A program made the translations under genes and the position numbers. The notes under the pieces were generated by a model, which ran no database searches, had not been told where the DNA came from, and saw only the letters and a list, made by a program, of their open reading frames with translations. A stretch of 64,000 bases of DNA from Sporomusa sphaeroides DSM 2875 (GTDB lineage Bacteria; Bacillota; Negativicutes; Sporomusales; Sporomusaceae): the NCBI RefSeq assembly GCF_001941975.2, contig NZ_CP146991.1, positions 4,089,001 through 4,153,000 of the forward strand, read 5' to 3'. The first letter of the stretch is position 1. Each line of letters opens with the position of its first letter. Shown here in pieces: positions 53,201 through 61,226 of this stretch.

Positions 53201-55160
53201 CCAGAACGGCATTGGACGTATTGATGAACCCCAAGCCATTCACACTGATGCCGTTGGCATTGGCAATAACCACACTGGCTTTATTGCCGGCGACTTCCAG
53301 ATAACCGTTTAAAATACTGTTATTGGCACTGGTGACTTCGTTTAAGATTACACTGGCCCCATTACCGGCAATATTCATATTACGGTCGATATAACCACCG
53401 AGTTCGGTCTTTACGTACTTTTCGGAGTTATTCAAGATCAGGCCGGTCGACTTGATGTTAAAATCGGTATATAAATTGCGGGAGACCCCGTTTGCATTGG
53501 CTTCGGAGATTTGCACCAAATCCACGCCATTGGCCGCTTTGTCAATGATTGGACGGTACTGGCCGGCGGCATTGGCGTCGGCTGTAAGGCGCAGGTTATC
53601 GTCTTTGGCAACATGGACGGTGGCAGCAGGCGCAGAATTCTCTGCGATGTCCGGTAAGTCAGGGATGGCGGGCGTATCCGGGGCGGTTGTCACCGGGCCT
53701 TGCTCTTCCGGGTCGGGGGGTTCTTCCGGCTCAGGGTCAGGATTGGTTTGTATGACCTGAACGCTGGCGCCGGTAACGCCCAACGGAGTGTATTTTACCT
53801 TGTCACCGGTTAGAATAACGGCGCCGTCGGCGGCTAACACGCCGGTGCTGGTAACCGCGCCGGCAGCGGTAATATTGAGGTCGGTTCCTGCCGTAACCTG
53901 ACCGGAATTAGAAAACGTATCCTCGCCGGCAACCATAACCTTGCTGCTGGCCTCCAGCACGCCGGTATTGACGATTTTACCGCCGCCGGTCATTATCAGG
54001 TCGGCTGGCTCAGTAATTTCAACAGAGTCGGGATTATCCTCATTTTCTTCATAAGGCACTCCGGCCTGAATGATTCCCTCATTGGTTACAGCGCCTGCGG
54101 CACTGATGGTTATGTCTTTTCTGGCTACAAGCTGTCCTTTATTTTCAATGTCACCGGCAGCGGCAATCCGGATGCCGCCGTCAGAAACAATGCCGGTTTC
54201 GTCAGTATACAGCTCGCCGTCTTCAATATACTGCTTATCATTTTGAATAAACGTAATTTTGCCGTCATTGGTAATTGCCAGGCTGTTATTGGCATAGATA
54301 TCGCCCTGGATGTTATAGCCCAGCCCTTTTTCCGTACCGACAAGCTGTATTTTCCCTGCATACATACCGCCTAAGGCGGCAATATCCAAGGCTATGTCCG
54401 GCTTGTCCGCAAGCGGATTCTCGATTGGTGCTGCCGCCAGTGTCTGGTAGTTTACCGTACTGGCGCCGGTGATTATGTTGATTTCATCTTGCGCCCACAA
54501 ATCGGCATTAATGGCAGCGGCTCTTGTCATAATGTCCAGCTTTGATACCGGCTCATATACATACTTGCCTGTTGCATCATCCAATTCCGGGGCATTGCCG
54601 CTGCCTTCCACCGTGACCCTGCCGCCGGTTATCGTAAAGCTGTCGATATGCCCGCCGACAATATTGGGGGTGCCGGTAACCAGAGAAGCCCGGCTGGTGT
54701 TGATAAAACCAAAGCCGTTGCCGGTAATGCCGTTGGGATTGGCAATGATAATGGCGGCCTTGGTCCCGGCCACTTCCATCATCCCGTTTAGGTTGGAAAT
54801 ATTGCCGCCTGTTACTTCATTGAGGATGATGGCGGCTGCCTGACCGCCCAGGCCGGTATTGGGACCCACCGGTCCGGCCAGTTTTGAGGCCACAGCGGTA
54901 TTGCCGGCATTATTGTTGAAGATCAGTCCGGGAATGCCTACGTTAAAATCGGTAAATTTATTATGAGAAAGGCCGGTTTCATTGGGCTTAACGATAGTAA
55001 CGACAGGAACGCCGTTTTGCCCGGTTACTGCGGGCGCATTAGCACCAGCCGACGCATCCGGCTCAACTGCCGCCGCATACCCGGCAAGGTTTGGGCATTG
55101 CAAGGCCCCAATGATTAGATAGGCAATAATTTTTTGTTTGCCTTTACTTAAAAAATTCAT
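47253..55160 (-). CDS. cdiA: Giant two-partner secretion exoprotein, CdiA/FhaB-like, with two TPS domains
   Basis: 2635 residues, single open frame. Signal region at residues 1-30 (IIAYLIIGALQCPNLAGYAAA). First TPS (haemagglutination activity) domain at about 45-170: NGVPVVTIVKPNETGLSHNK, NPNGITGNGFGFINTSRAS. A Pro/Glu-rich linker at about 465-505 is followed by a second TPS domain at about 545-655: NANGVSRNLYTDFN, NANGISVNGLGFINTSNA. Then a long filament of FHA-type repeats, the conserved LTAEQVASLTSDIVWLVEE block near 1350, more repeats to about 2250, and a pre-toxin region (LGGGSFAAGATGAAVNEA to GTVNN, about 2327-2395). The last 240 residues are the variable toxin. Near the end come RRPDIMVVRTDGKIDQYEVLS then KTDDRNAIYDRLRDNQR, a pattern like PD-(D/E)XK nucleases. 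It is exported by the upstream CdiB-like protein. Confidence 0.92.
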   Translation of the reverse strand: MNFLSKGKQKIIAYLIIGALQCPNLAGYAAAVEPDASAGANAPAVTGQNGVPVVTIVKPNETGLSHNKFTDFNVGIPGLIFNNNAGNTAVASKLAGPVGPNTGLGGQAAAIILNEVTGGNISNLNGMMEVAGTKAAIIIANPNGITGNGFGFINTSRASLVTGTPNIVGGHIDSFTITGGRVTVEGSGNAPELDDATGKYVYEPVSKLDIMTRAAAINADLWAQDEINIITGASTVNYQTLAAAPIENPLADKPDIALDIAALGGMYAGKIQLVGTEKGLGYNIQGDIYANNSLAITNDGKITFIQNDKQYIEDGELYTDETGIVSDGGIRIAAAGDIENKGQLVARKDITISAAGAVTNEGIIQAGVPYEENEDNPDSVEITEPADLIMTGGGKIVNTGVLEASSKVMVAGEDTFSNSGQVTAGTDLNITAAGAVTSTGVLAADGAVILTGDKVKYTPLGVTGASVQVIQTNPDPEPEEPPDPEEQGPVTTAPDTPAIPDLPDIAENSAPAATVHVAKDDNLRLTADANAAGQYRPIIDKAANGVDLVQISEANANGVSRNLYTDFNIKSTGLILNNSEKYVKTELGGYIDRNMNIAGNGASVILNEVTSANNSILNGYLEVAGNKASVVIANANGISVNGLGFINTSNAVLATAKVSQWENGNITFGVPTSDLFLQGDGLNARTTTALSLITRQFTAEQSEIWANNLDITADGTLKNTGKISADQNITVRADRFTNTENGYIEAAGDIAVAVNQDVTQDAATLLAGGDITISGQQLQNKNNSMISGKGNIAIAVAGRVDNTKSIMRAEHNLALQAADFANTGTALVSYGQNGQFDLQNQMVNDNATIIGNGSTFIRAGAVENTNHAIINTGKDVNVQATRDIVQDHAVWTAGGDVDMEAASFSNTNNSFLAADGNVTVKTSGDILNDAATIRAGQTGSFAGDNITNQNQGAFLIDGALAGNAKKSFANTTGLIAAGSTASVTAQTINNTKNSVFYAGDDLTLTAVGTVLNQSSDIESRGNINIKAKELINEKEIFETAWIVTNQRISYKIPYSHMGGDYYNGMRTFNRIIHTGNITEETAGSHILANGNIDIEGNVANRYSTISAGKDLTITGDKLENLGYQGTIHHDDYGNNTYYWKYKKHRRAHIRCRMKYGTTILPYEDHNVYEQEVERLSVLSANGKVTLNATTIDNKTVEAGGEVITFKTKDNKADLTDKLSGAGNTELDISNLKINTLIFTLNQDPSAKYLVETNKQFADYHNFLSSDYLLDRVKADPAKVAKRLGDGYYEQKLVTEQLTGLTGKRFLDGYSSDLEQYKALMENGAVAAEEMGLTIGVGLTAEQVASLTSDIVWLVEETINGQKVLVPEVYLSSLRAEDLSESGALIIGGDIELYAKQDITNLGTIKADKTVVADAENITNLYGKIKGNDINLTAQETIQNISGEIRGQNDVSLTANDIVNQTETKTTTYRELEQTVIGDTALITAGSGSLSLEAKNDIVNHGAALSAGQDVTLKAGNNIDIASVAAEKHVAVTYPKSSVSLDTVTHQQSVIGGSNITIDAGQDINMSGALTAAEDKTTLTAGRDITISAVKDLDSLDSSVGRRGGSYFTRDKTVDETVVGTQLGAGQDITVQADRDLNVKGSGIASEQGKVELTGENVSISGETEYHERLHEEHREKVGFLSSTKTDIYDRQTLEAVAGSSISGDSVDITATGKDITISGSSVVADNDVTLKAKENITITSQEETSSSDYQKQVKKSGLLSGGGLSFSIGKEKQKDTYANQNIEQAGSIVGSIDGNVTIEAGKDVTAQASDVIAGQDISLTGETVTIESKDNTYNAQEKHEYKKSGLTVAIGGKTVEAVNKVVAPLERATQVKDERLAALYGYKVYDELTDKNTQKDLAGVKDPQKNFTVEVSLGSQKSESKSQSSTTLAQGSNVTAGGDVTIQATQDDINIHGSNVSGENVTLKAQENINITASDNTNTTDQTSKSSSGSIGVSISAGGISGINAGYNKAKGEVKENSTAYNPSSVTATDTLTLESGKDTNIIGSKVSGDTVKADVGENLNIESLQEKESYDEKNSSSGLSISVDLTKGGKTGIQGSTNKGKIQSDYESVTEQAGIYAGEGGFDIEVGGNTDLKGAVISSEADADKNRLSTDTLTWSDIENKAEYSASSSGYGLQNGSITPTPGIPVKGDADSTTNSAISPGTIIVGGKEINPENLNRDTSEALNALGKIFDKKTVQEKQELAALFGEMAYQYVGELAAKKQVEGEAARSLAESYEKKAQEARDANDLEKADLFTKLGEQYRSIEKENAPWKEGGAYKVGLHAIVGGFMAQLGGGSFAAGATGAAVNEAFAGELSKIKDSATRQWASAVIGAAASKAIGGDAQTGASTAVSGTVNNSFWDMTGGFAKGAAEGFIGDVEDTWNLITSPREQLKQLGEVAQAIWEIGKTPGGFSDLFSALGDEFKAQYQTILAIPDKDERDYQLGQLVGSGVYFAATSVGVPEKLAVKFPGLVSKVEKIKVLAGVSNYTGKIVWPNVPHANKTPGHWETIVQKAEMVAQRDDVTQVYVNKGLSNVTELNNIEPNRRPDIMVVRTDGKIDQYEVLSKTDDRNAIYDRLRDNQRILGDKAGEIHMLDPE

Positions 55161-55186
55161 GTCCTGATTCCGTCCTTATTTGTATT

Positions 55187-56899
55187 TTAAAGCTGTGTTA
55201 CTAACTGGAAGCCATAAACCTGCTTCGCAGTGGTAAAACCTTTTGGTTTTTTAAGCGGCCGGCCTACCGATACGTCATATTGAAGGGCACTGACTTTGCC
55301 CCGGAAGCCGATGGCGCCGCCTACCAGTTCGGTGCCTGACAGGTATTCGGTTGCCGGACCGCTCACTTTGCCATAGTCAACAGCTGTATACAATTGATGA
55401 CTGGGCGCAAGCGGAAAACGAAGTTCATTTCTGATGACGATACCGTTTTCGGCAGATAAGGTTTGTTCCCCGTCAAAGCCTCTGACACTGTAGCGTCCGC
55501 CAATACTGAGAAATTCGGAACCGTAAATACGGTCACCGGTCGCCTGGCCGCGAATGCTCAAATTGTACTGCCCGGTAAATTTGCCATAATCAACAGGCGC
55601 GGTAATGCTAAGACCCCACAGAAACATGTTGTACTGCGTTGTAGCCTCGCCTGCCAGACTATCAGTCGGTCCCGGCACCGCCTTAAACCAGGGTACGCCC
55701 TTTTGCCATTTCACGGATGTGTCTAAAACGCTTTTGCCGATATATTGCCGGTGGGACACCCCTGTTTGTATGGCGGTAGTATCCTGCCGCTGCACTTCTA
55801 TTTCCGTACCGTTAATATAGCTGCGGCGCTTTTTATGAAGGATAGCCAACTCCAGATCGGTTTTGCTGGTTTGGTTTCGCTGTAATAAATGGCTGATACT
55901 CAGCTGGTCACTGGTAAATTCCCCGGAAGAGACAAAGGGAAGTACAGCATTGGTAACTGTTTGACGGTATTCGTTATGGGAGTGGCTGTAGGAAACACGG
56001 TCATTGCCGAAAGGGATGGAGTAAAAGAGGCTGTTTGCCCGTGTGCCTTTTCGTTCTCCGGCTTGCTCGGCATCACTATTCCAGGAAATATAGAATAGAT
56101 CATTGGCGGAAAGCAGCTGATCCAGCTCCAACGCCGCCGACATTTGCATTTTGCCGGTTTCTCTGGTGCCGGAATCATCCAGCGTCAAAACCAGCGACCA
56201 TGGTTTACTCCTTTGGACATGAATGACCAGGTTGCTTTGTCCCATTTCCTGTGCCGGTTCGATTTTGATATCCACATCCTGGGAAGGAATGTACTTCATT
56301 TGATCCACTCCCTGCTCAATATCCCTGATATTGAGCAGGCTGCCTTTGCCCATGGGTAAAGCGTTGCCGTAGGTTCCCCAGGTGCCGGGCTCGGCAAAGC
56401 GGATGTCGGCGATTGTTCCTGGTGCCAGCGTAAAAAACAGCCTGCCCTGTGACAGGTCCTGTTCTTCCACATACACTCTGGTTGTTACATACCCGCGGTC
56501 AACGATCTCGGTATTGATTTTGTTCATCAGCATATTAATGCCTTGTACACCAATTTTCTGACCGGCGAATTGCTGAAGGTACTCGTCGATCCAGCCAAAT
56601 TTATGGGCAAACCGGTCTGCTTTTAAATAAAAGTGCTCTATTTTAAAACTGTTTTGCTCTTCCGGCAAAGTAAAGACAGCAAGATTGTTTGTTTGCTTAT
56701 GCAAAGTTGTCATCTGCTGTCTGCTTTGCCTTGCCATTTCCGCTTCCGCGCGTTTTGCGCCAAGCTCCTGTTCTTTTTGCTGAATGATGCTTTCTTGCTG
56801 CTGCAATATCTCATTCGTGTCCGGTGTGGCCGACACATTGCCGCTTATCCCTAAGATAGTGCAAAAAATGATTGCTTTGCTTATTTTTTGTAGCTTCAT
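55187..56899 (-). CDS. cdiB: Two-partner secretion outer-membrane transporter (CdiB/FhaC/ShlB family)
   Basis: 570 residues from MKLQKISKAIIF, with GAGGT seven bases upstream. Signal peptide to about residue 27 (TILGISGNVSATPD). A coiled Gln/Glu-rich stretch follows (QQQESIIQQKEQELGAKRAEAE), then POTRA domains (GIQGINMLMNKINTEIVDRGYVTTRVYVEEQDL). The 16-strand barrel includes ISIGGRYSVRGFDGE, the VRGY/F-type loop motif that enters the pore. It ends FQLVTQL. It secretes the exoprotein encoded 26 bases downstream. Confidence 0.93.
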   Translation of the reverse strand: MKLQKISKAIIFCTILGISGNVSATPDTNEILQQQESIIQQKEQELGAKRAEAEMARQSRQQMTTLHKQTNNLAVFTLPEEQNSFKIEHFYLKADRFAHKFGWIDEYLQQFAGQKIGVQGINMLMNKINTEIVDRGYVTTRVYVEEQDLSQGRLFFTLAPGTIADIRFAEPGTWGTYGNALPMGKGSLLNIRDIEQGVDQMKYIPSQDVDIKIEPAQEMGQSNLVIHVQRSKPWSLVLTLDDSGTRETGKMQMSAALELDQLLSANDLFYISWNSDAEQAGERKGTRANSLFYSIPFGNDRVSYSHSHNEYRQTVTNAVLPFVSSGEFTSDQLSISHLLQRNQTSKTDLELAILHKKRRSYINGTEIEVQRQDTTAIQTGVSHRQYIGKSVLDTSVKWQKGVPWFKAVPGPTDSLAGEATTQYNMFLWGLSITAPVDYGKFTGQYNLSIRGQATGDRIYGSEFLSIGGRYSVRGFDGEQTLSAENGIVIRNELRFPLAPSHQLYTAVDYGKVSGPATEYLSGTELVGGAIGFRGKVSALQYDVSVGRPLKKPKGFTTAKQVYGFQLVTQL

Positions 56900-56921
56900 A
56901 AAATACCTCATACTTTTACTA

Positions 56922-56936
56922 AAATAATCATTATCT
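56922..56936 (-). promoter_or_regulatory. Fur-box-like site at the start of the cdiBAI operon
   Basis: On the minus strand AGATAATGATTATTT matches the 7-1-7 Fur consensus (TGATAATNATTATCA) at about 11 of 14 positions. It is about 25 bases upstream of the cdiB start. The remaining gap to 57288 is AT-rich and has no gene. Confidence 0.45.
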
Positions 56937-57288
56937 TCCTATTTTCGAACGTTGAATTGGCCGCCGGCACTTTCTGCCGTAAGCTTGTATTGCTAAAGAC
57001 ATACCCACCATAATTTACCTTTTATGTAAAAATTCCTTCAGGACTTTAGTCCTAGTTCTTTCGACATAAAGTTTGCTCTGCATAGAATTTTAGAGAACTC
57101 TATCACATGGTTGGATATTTTGTCATATCATGTTCTTATTTCAGCGAAAAATAATGAGATTCATGTTGAGATATGTCGTTATTTTTTTTATAAATAAGAA
57201 AATTTTATATTTCCCATTCACTTAATTTTGAGATAATACGAAAAATTACAAACCATTTTGATTTACATACATCTGCACCGGTTACTGA

Positions 57289-57350
57289 TAAAGTAGACTT
57301 AGCTTCAAGTGGGGTTTTAACCCCATCTGAAGGTTAGTCATCGGACAAAA
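57289..57350. repeat. Intergenic hairpin repeat, copy 2 (short form)
   Basis: GTAGACTTAGCTTCAAGTGGGG pairs with CCCCATCTGAAGGTTAGTC, then goes directly to TTAGTCATCGGACAAA. The second palindrome present in copies 1 and 3 is missing. It lies in the gap between the cdi locus and the CobT-like pair. Confidence 0.8.
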
Positions 57351-57354
57351 TGCA

Positions 57355-57388
57355 TAAAAAAGAACAACAGCTCTTGTCTGTTGTCCTC
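57355..57388 (-). terminator. Terminator of the CobT-like pair
   Basis: On the minus strand GGACAACAG and CTGTTGTTC pair around a seven-base loop and run into TTTTTT. It lies 13 bases after the stop of the second gene. Confidence 0.85.
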
Positions 57389-57400
57389 TGAAAATTATAC

Positions 57401-58459
57401 TTAATCTCTGACTGCCTTGGTTTGTTTCAAAGCGCCCGGTCCGTCCTGCGCTACGGCGACTTCGGCTTCACCGAAGGTTTTCATATCATTGATTACATGG
57501 AGCGAAGCGGTAATAAGCGACATTCCTAATGCGGCGCCTGTCCCTTCACCTAGGTTCATGTCCAGCTTCAGATAGGCCGGAAGTCCCAGCAAACCGAGAA
57601 CTTCCCTATGTCCCGGCTCGGCGGCAAAATGCGAACCAATCAGATAGGCTTTCACCGCCGGCGCCATTTGTACGGCAAGCAGGGCGGCTGCACTGGTGAC
57701 AAGGCCATCCAGCACTACGGCGGCCCGCCCGGCAGCCGCCCCAATAATTACTCCCACCAGGCCTGCCATTGACAAACTGCCTACTTTTGTCAATACATCC
57801 AGAGGATCCTGTTTATCAGGCTCATTTACCACCCAGGACCGCCGGATAATCACCCGCTCACGGCCGGTGAGGTTTTCCAGCGGCTGTTCACTATAGCAGG
57901 AGGCAACCGCCAAACCGGAAATTGTGCCGGCTATGCCCATTTCACCCAGTCCGATTACCTGCACACCGCTGGCGATGGCCTCTGAAGCCGTTTGGATTCC
58001 CACCTTGACGGCCTGTATTGTTTGCGTTCTGGTTAATGCCGGACCTTGCAGCATATTTGCCGTACCATAAGCAATTTTTTCATGCCGGACTTGCGCGTAT
58101 GGCGGCAGCCCGGCGGCAACGCCGATATCCACCAGGACCAGCTTGGCCTGCGCATGTTCGGCAAAGCTGTTAATCACAGACCGGCCCTGGCAAAAATTAT
58201 TAATCTTTTGGACGGTTGGTGTTTGCTCATATCTGCCTCTGGCTGCCAGGGCGGCTTCGCTGTCGGCAGCCATAATGATAATGCTTTTTTCCAGATTGCG
58301 GGGACGGGGATGGCCTGTAACCCCAGCCAGCTGCCGGGCAATATGTTCAAAAGAATGTAAACTGTTAAGCGGCTTGGTGAGGTTATCCAATCGCAGTTGA
58401 CAGCGCTCCATCGCCTGCTCATCCAAGGGTTTGATGGTTGCCAGAATATCGTTAAACAT
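57401..58459 (-). CDS. arsB: CobT-like alpha-ribotide synthase subunit (ArsB-like)
   Basis: 352 residues from MFNDILATIKPLDEQ. Its start overlaps the end of the upstream paralogue by eight bases, implying coupled translation. CobT-family blocks: DIGVAAGLPP, EKIAYGTANMLQGPALTRTQ, IGLGEMGIAGT, GRAAVVLDGLVTSAAALLA and LKLDMNLGEGTGAALGM with the GEGxGA Glu. The DHGV-type substrate loop of ordinary CobT is lost (here MAADSEAALAARG). Two tandem CobT paralogues, one diverged, are what is known for Sporomusa ovata ArsAB, which activates phenol and p-cresol for phenolyl cobamides. Which paralogue is ArsA or ArsB is assigned by order. Confidence 0.82.
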   Translation of the reverse strand: MFNDILATIKPLDEQAMERCQLRLDNLTKPLNSLHSFEHIARQLAGVTGHPRPRNLEKSIIIMAADSEAALAARGRYEQTPTVQKINNFCQGRSVINSFAEHAQAKLVLVDIGVAAGLPPYAQVRHEKIAYGTANMLQGPALTRTQTIQAVKVGIQTASEAIASGVQVIGLGEMGIAGTISGLAVASCYSEQPLENLTGRERVIIRRSWVVNEPDKQDPLDVLTKVGSLSMAGLVGVIIGAAAGRAAVVLDGLVTSAAALLAVQMAPAVKAYLIGSHFAAEPGHREVLGLLGLPAYLKLDMNLGEGTGAALGMSLITASLHVINDMKTFGEAEVAVAQDGPGALKQTKAVRD

Positions 58460-59498
58460 GAGCCTGCCCTCCCCGGTTACTGTTATCAAGCAAGGTAACG
58501 GCTGCCTTCAACATGTCAATGGCGACTGAAGCGCCGATGCCTTCTCCCAGCCGGACCCCCATGTCGACAAACGCTTCCCGCCCCAGACAGCGCAAGGCAA
58601 TGATATGGGCCGGTTCACCGGATAAATGGGACGCAAACAGGTATTCTTTGCTTACAGGCTGGATGGCATGGGCAATCAAAGCCGCCGCCGTGGTATTAAG
58701 GCCGTCAATTATGACAGCACAGCGATTAGCGGCAGCACCAAGAACAACCCCGGCAAGGGCTCCGATCTCAAACCCGCCAACCTTGGCCAATACATCAAGC
58801 CCGTCTTTGGCATCCGGTTTATTAACCGCCAACGCCTGGCGGACAATGGCAAGTTTTACCTGCATGCGGCTGTCCGATATGCCGGTCCCCCGCCCGGTAA
58901 TCTTGTCCGGCTCCAGGCCGGTAAACGCACCGACAATGGCAGCACTGGCCGTCGTATTGCCAATGCCCATTTCCCCCAGGCTAAAACAATTGTAGCCTTC
59001 ACTCACCTTACTGTTGACAATCTCAATCCCGGTTTCGATTGCCTGTACAGCCTGCTCCCGGCTCATGGCCGGCCCTTGGGTAAAATCCTGAGTCCCATAA
59101 GCAATCTTCCGGTGCCACAGTCCGGGAACATAGGATAAGTCACCTGCCACCCCAACATCCACCACCACCAGGTCAGAACCGCTGAAATTGGCAAAAGCGT
59201 TGGCACTGCCCCCTTTGGCGATAAGATAATTGGCCGTCATATGCATAGTAGTTTCCACCGGATAGGCACTGATACCCTGCCGGGCAACTCCATGATCTGC
59301 AGATGTTACCACCATGCAGCTGCGGGGCAGGCGCGGCTCGGTCTCACCGGTGATGCCTGCATACTGTCTGACCATGTCTCCCAACCGGCCAAGGCTGCCT
59401 GCCGGCTTGATCAGACTATCCAGCTTATCCTGTACCTGCTGAATAATCACAGTATCCGGGGCAGTAATTTTCACTAAGGTATCTTGCAGTAAACTCAT
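58452..59498 (-). CDS. arsA: CobT-like nicotinate-nucleotide:base phosphoribosyltransferase (ArsA-like)
   Basis: 348 residues, ATG behind GGGAGGTTGCT. It keeps the classical CobT blocks: VVTSADHGVARQGISAYPVE, SLGEMGIGNTTASAAI, NRCAVIIDGLNTTAAALIA and VDMGVRLGEGIGASVAIDM. CobT enzymes transfer phosphoribosyl from nicotinate mononucleotide to the lower-ligand base of cobamides. With the overlapping paralogue downstream it resembles the heteromeric ArsAB of Sporomusa ovata. The cobalamin riboswitch in front supports a corrinoid role. Confidence 0.85.
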   Translation of the reverse strand: MSLLQDTLVKITAPDTVIIQQVQDKLDSLIKPAGSLGRLGDMVRQYAGITGETEPRLPRSCMVVTSADHGVARQGISAYPVETTMHMTANYLIAKGGSANAFANFSGSDLVVVDVGVAGDLSYVPGLWHRKIAYGTQDFTQGPAMSREQAVQAIETGIEIVNSKVSEGYNCFSLGEMGIGNTTASAAIVGAFTGLEPDKITGRGTGISDSRMQVKLAIVRQALAVNKPDAKDGLDVLAKVGGFEIGALAGVVLGAAANRCAVIIDGLNTTAAALIAHAIQPVSKEYLFASHLSGEPAHIIALRCLGREAFVDMGVRLGEGIGASVAIDMLKAAVTLLDNSNRGGQAHV

Positions 59499-59575
59499 AG
59501 CAACCTCCCATTATGTTAAGTAAAGAAAACACGGCTTGCGCCAAACCTTAGGCAAAAAACAGGGGGCAAAAATAA

Positions 59576-59862
59576 AAGGCTCTTTTGGGCAATCCCAAAA
59601 AAGCCTTCTTTTCCATGAAGGATGTAAAACGGTGTAAGGCAGGTCTCCTGGCTCCCGGTTCATCAATACTTACGCCTTCCCCTTGACGAGTGGCCTGTGT
59701 AAGCTCTCCTCCGGTACAGTGGCGGGCCCGCGCTTATGTATGGTGTGGCCATACTCAGACTTCCCTATTCTCCCCCGGTAGTAGTACCTTGTGTCACCAT
59801 CTAATCTCAAATTTTAAGTGACACAAGATACTAGCCGGCGGCACCTTAACCGTATTATGCAA
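59576..59862 (-). ncRNA. Cobalamin riboswitch with downstream terminator
   Basis: On the minus strand the B12 box AGCCAGGAGACCTGCC lies at 59638-59653. Upstream are GGTGCCGCCGGCTAGTATC at the 5' side and GGGGGAGAATAGGGAAG of the core. A terminator (AAGGCTTTTTTGGG with CCCAAAAGAGCCTT, 59576-59607) follows before the gene, so control is probably by transcription attenuation when cobamide is plentiful. The 5' boundary is approximate. Confidence 0.92.
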
Positions 59863-59908
59863 AATTTCCTTAATTATAACAGAGTCCTGTAAATACCGTC
59901 AATATGAA

Positions 59909-59940
59909 CAGGCCGGGAATATTCCCGGCCTGTTTTCTGA
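59909..59940. terminator. Terminator after the binding-protein gene
   Basis: CAGGCCGGGAAT and ATTCCCGGCCTG form a perfect 12-base stem with no spare loop bases at the centre, so the innermost pairs must open. T-run TTTT is on the plus side; the minus side is weaker. Confidence 0.65.
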
Positions 59941-59965
59941 AAGCATGATTATCCGCAGAACCTGG

Positions 59966-61132
59966 CTACGGCTTAATGGTGTCTTTAAAGACTTGCTTGC
60001 CATCTTTCATTTCAATAATAACGGCATTTTTCTCTGCATCATGGGTGGCATTTAAGGTCGTCGCACCAGTGATAGCAGCAAAATCTTTGGTGGCGGCAAG
60101 CGCCTCACGGATCTTAGCCGGCTCCACACTGTTAGCGCGTTTGATGGCGTCAATCAGCAGATTGGCGGCATCATAACCCAAAACAGCCAATGCATCCGGC
60201 ACTAATCCATACTCTTTTTTGTAAGCTTCAACAAAAGCTTGTGAGGTGGGACTGGTGTTATCCACCGAGTAGTGGTTGGTAAAGTAGGTGTTATTTAACG
60301 CGGCGGCTGTGCCAATTTCTATTAGTTTAGGCGAATCCCAGCCATCACCGCCGATAATGGGAACAGTAATGCCCAATTCGCGCGCTTGTTTTACAATTTT
60401 GCCTACTTCCTCATAATATCCGGGCACATACAGCACTTCAGGATTAAGGGCTTTTATTTTGGTTAAAATAGTCTTGAAATCCTGGTCCTTTTGCAAATAG
60501 GCTTCTTTGGACAAAACCACGCCGCCGCCTTTAGTAAAGGCCTCTTCAAAGAAGGTGGACAGTCCTTTGCTGTAATCACTGCTATTATCCACTAAGATAG
60601 CGGCCTTTTTAAGGTTTAAGCTATTGAGGACAAAATTAGCTCCTACCGTCCCCTGGAACGGATCAATAAAGCAGACGCGGAAAGTATAGTCTTTTACCTT
60701 ATTGGTTTTTTCATCCACCGTTACTTTCGGATTGGTTGCCCCTACTGCTAAAAGCGGAACTTTGGTTGCTTCAGCTACACTGGAGGCAGCAATGGCGTTC
60801 GAACTGGCAAACATACCTGTGATGGCGACTACCTTGTCCTGAGTTGCCAGTTTGGTCATAGCGTTGGCGGCTTCAGAAGGTTCACTCTTATTATCGGCAA
60901 CAACGGCGGTTATTTGTTTGCCAAGCACTCCGCCTTTGGCATTGGCTTCTTTAATAGCCATTCTGGCACCATTAGCAGAAGAAGTACCCATGGTTGCGTT
61001 ACCGCCAGTCATTTCATTTAGAACACCAATTTTGATGTCATTGGAAGCGGTCCCGCCGCAGCCTGCCATAACTCCTGCCATTAACAGCACAACGGTTAGT
61101 ACGGCTACTAATTTTACACTTGTTTTACGCAT
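59966..61132 (-). CDS. Branched-chain amino acid-type ABC binding lipoprotein (LivK-like)
   Basis: 388 residues. Lipoprotein signal at 1-25 (VAVLTVVLLMAGVMAGCGG) with the lipidated Cys. Type I periplasmic binding fold: IKIGVLNEMTGGNATMGTSSANGARMAI near the start, AITGMFASSNAIAASSVAE, and VPIIGGDGWDSPKLIEIG. It would bind an amino acid or related small molecule outside the inner membrane. No LivHMGF genes lie in the window, so it is either unlinked or an orphan. Confidence 0.88.
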   Translation of the reverse strand: MRKTSVKLVAVLTVVLLMAGVMAGCGGTASNDIKIGVLNEMTGGNATMGTSSANGARMAIKEANAKGGVLGKQITAVVADNKSEPSEAANAMTKLATQDKVVAITGMFASSNAIAASSVAEATKVPLLAVGATNPKVTVDEKTNKVKDYTFRVCFIDPFQGTVGANFVLNSLNLKKAAILVDNSSDYSKGLSTFFEEAFTKGGGVVLSKEAYLQKDQDFKTILTKIKALNPEVLYVPGYYEEVGKIVKQARELGITVPIIGGDGWDSPKLIEIGTAAALNNTYFTNHYSVDNTSPTSQAFVEAYKKEYGLVPDALAVLGYDAANLLIDAIKRANSVEPAKIREALAATKDFAAITGATTLNATHDAEKNAVIIEMKDGKQVFKDTIKP

Positions 61133-61226
61133 TACCCAATTTCTCCTCCCTTTTTTTGACCCATAAACCGCTTGCTTTTTGCCAGGCTCGCACTTGGCCG
61201 GCTAATAAAAGCAACGATTTTTTATA

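Noticed and set aside
57401-59498. Taking the two CobT-like genes as one duplicated ordinary CobT
   Set aside because: The second copy lacks the DHGV loop and the genes overlap, which is the pattern of the heteromeric Sporomusa ArsAB rather than a redundant duplicate.
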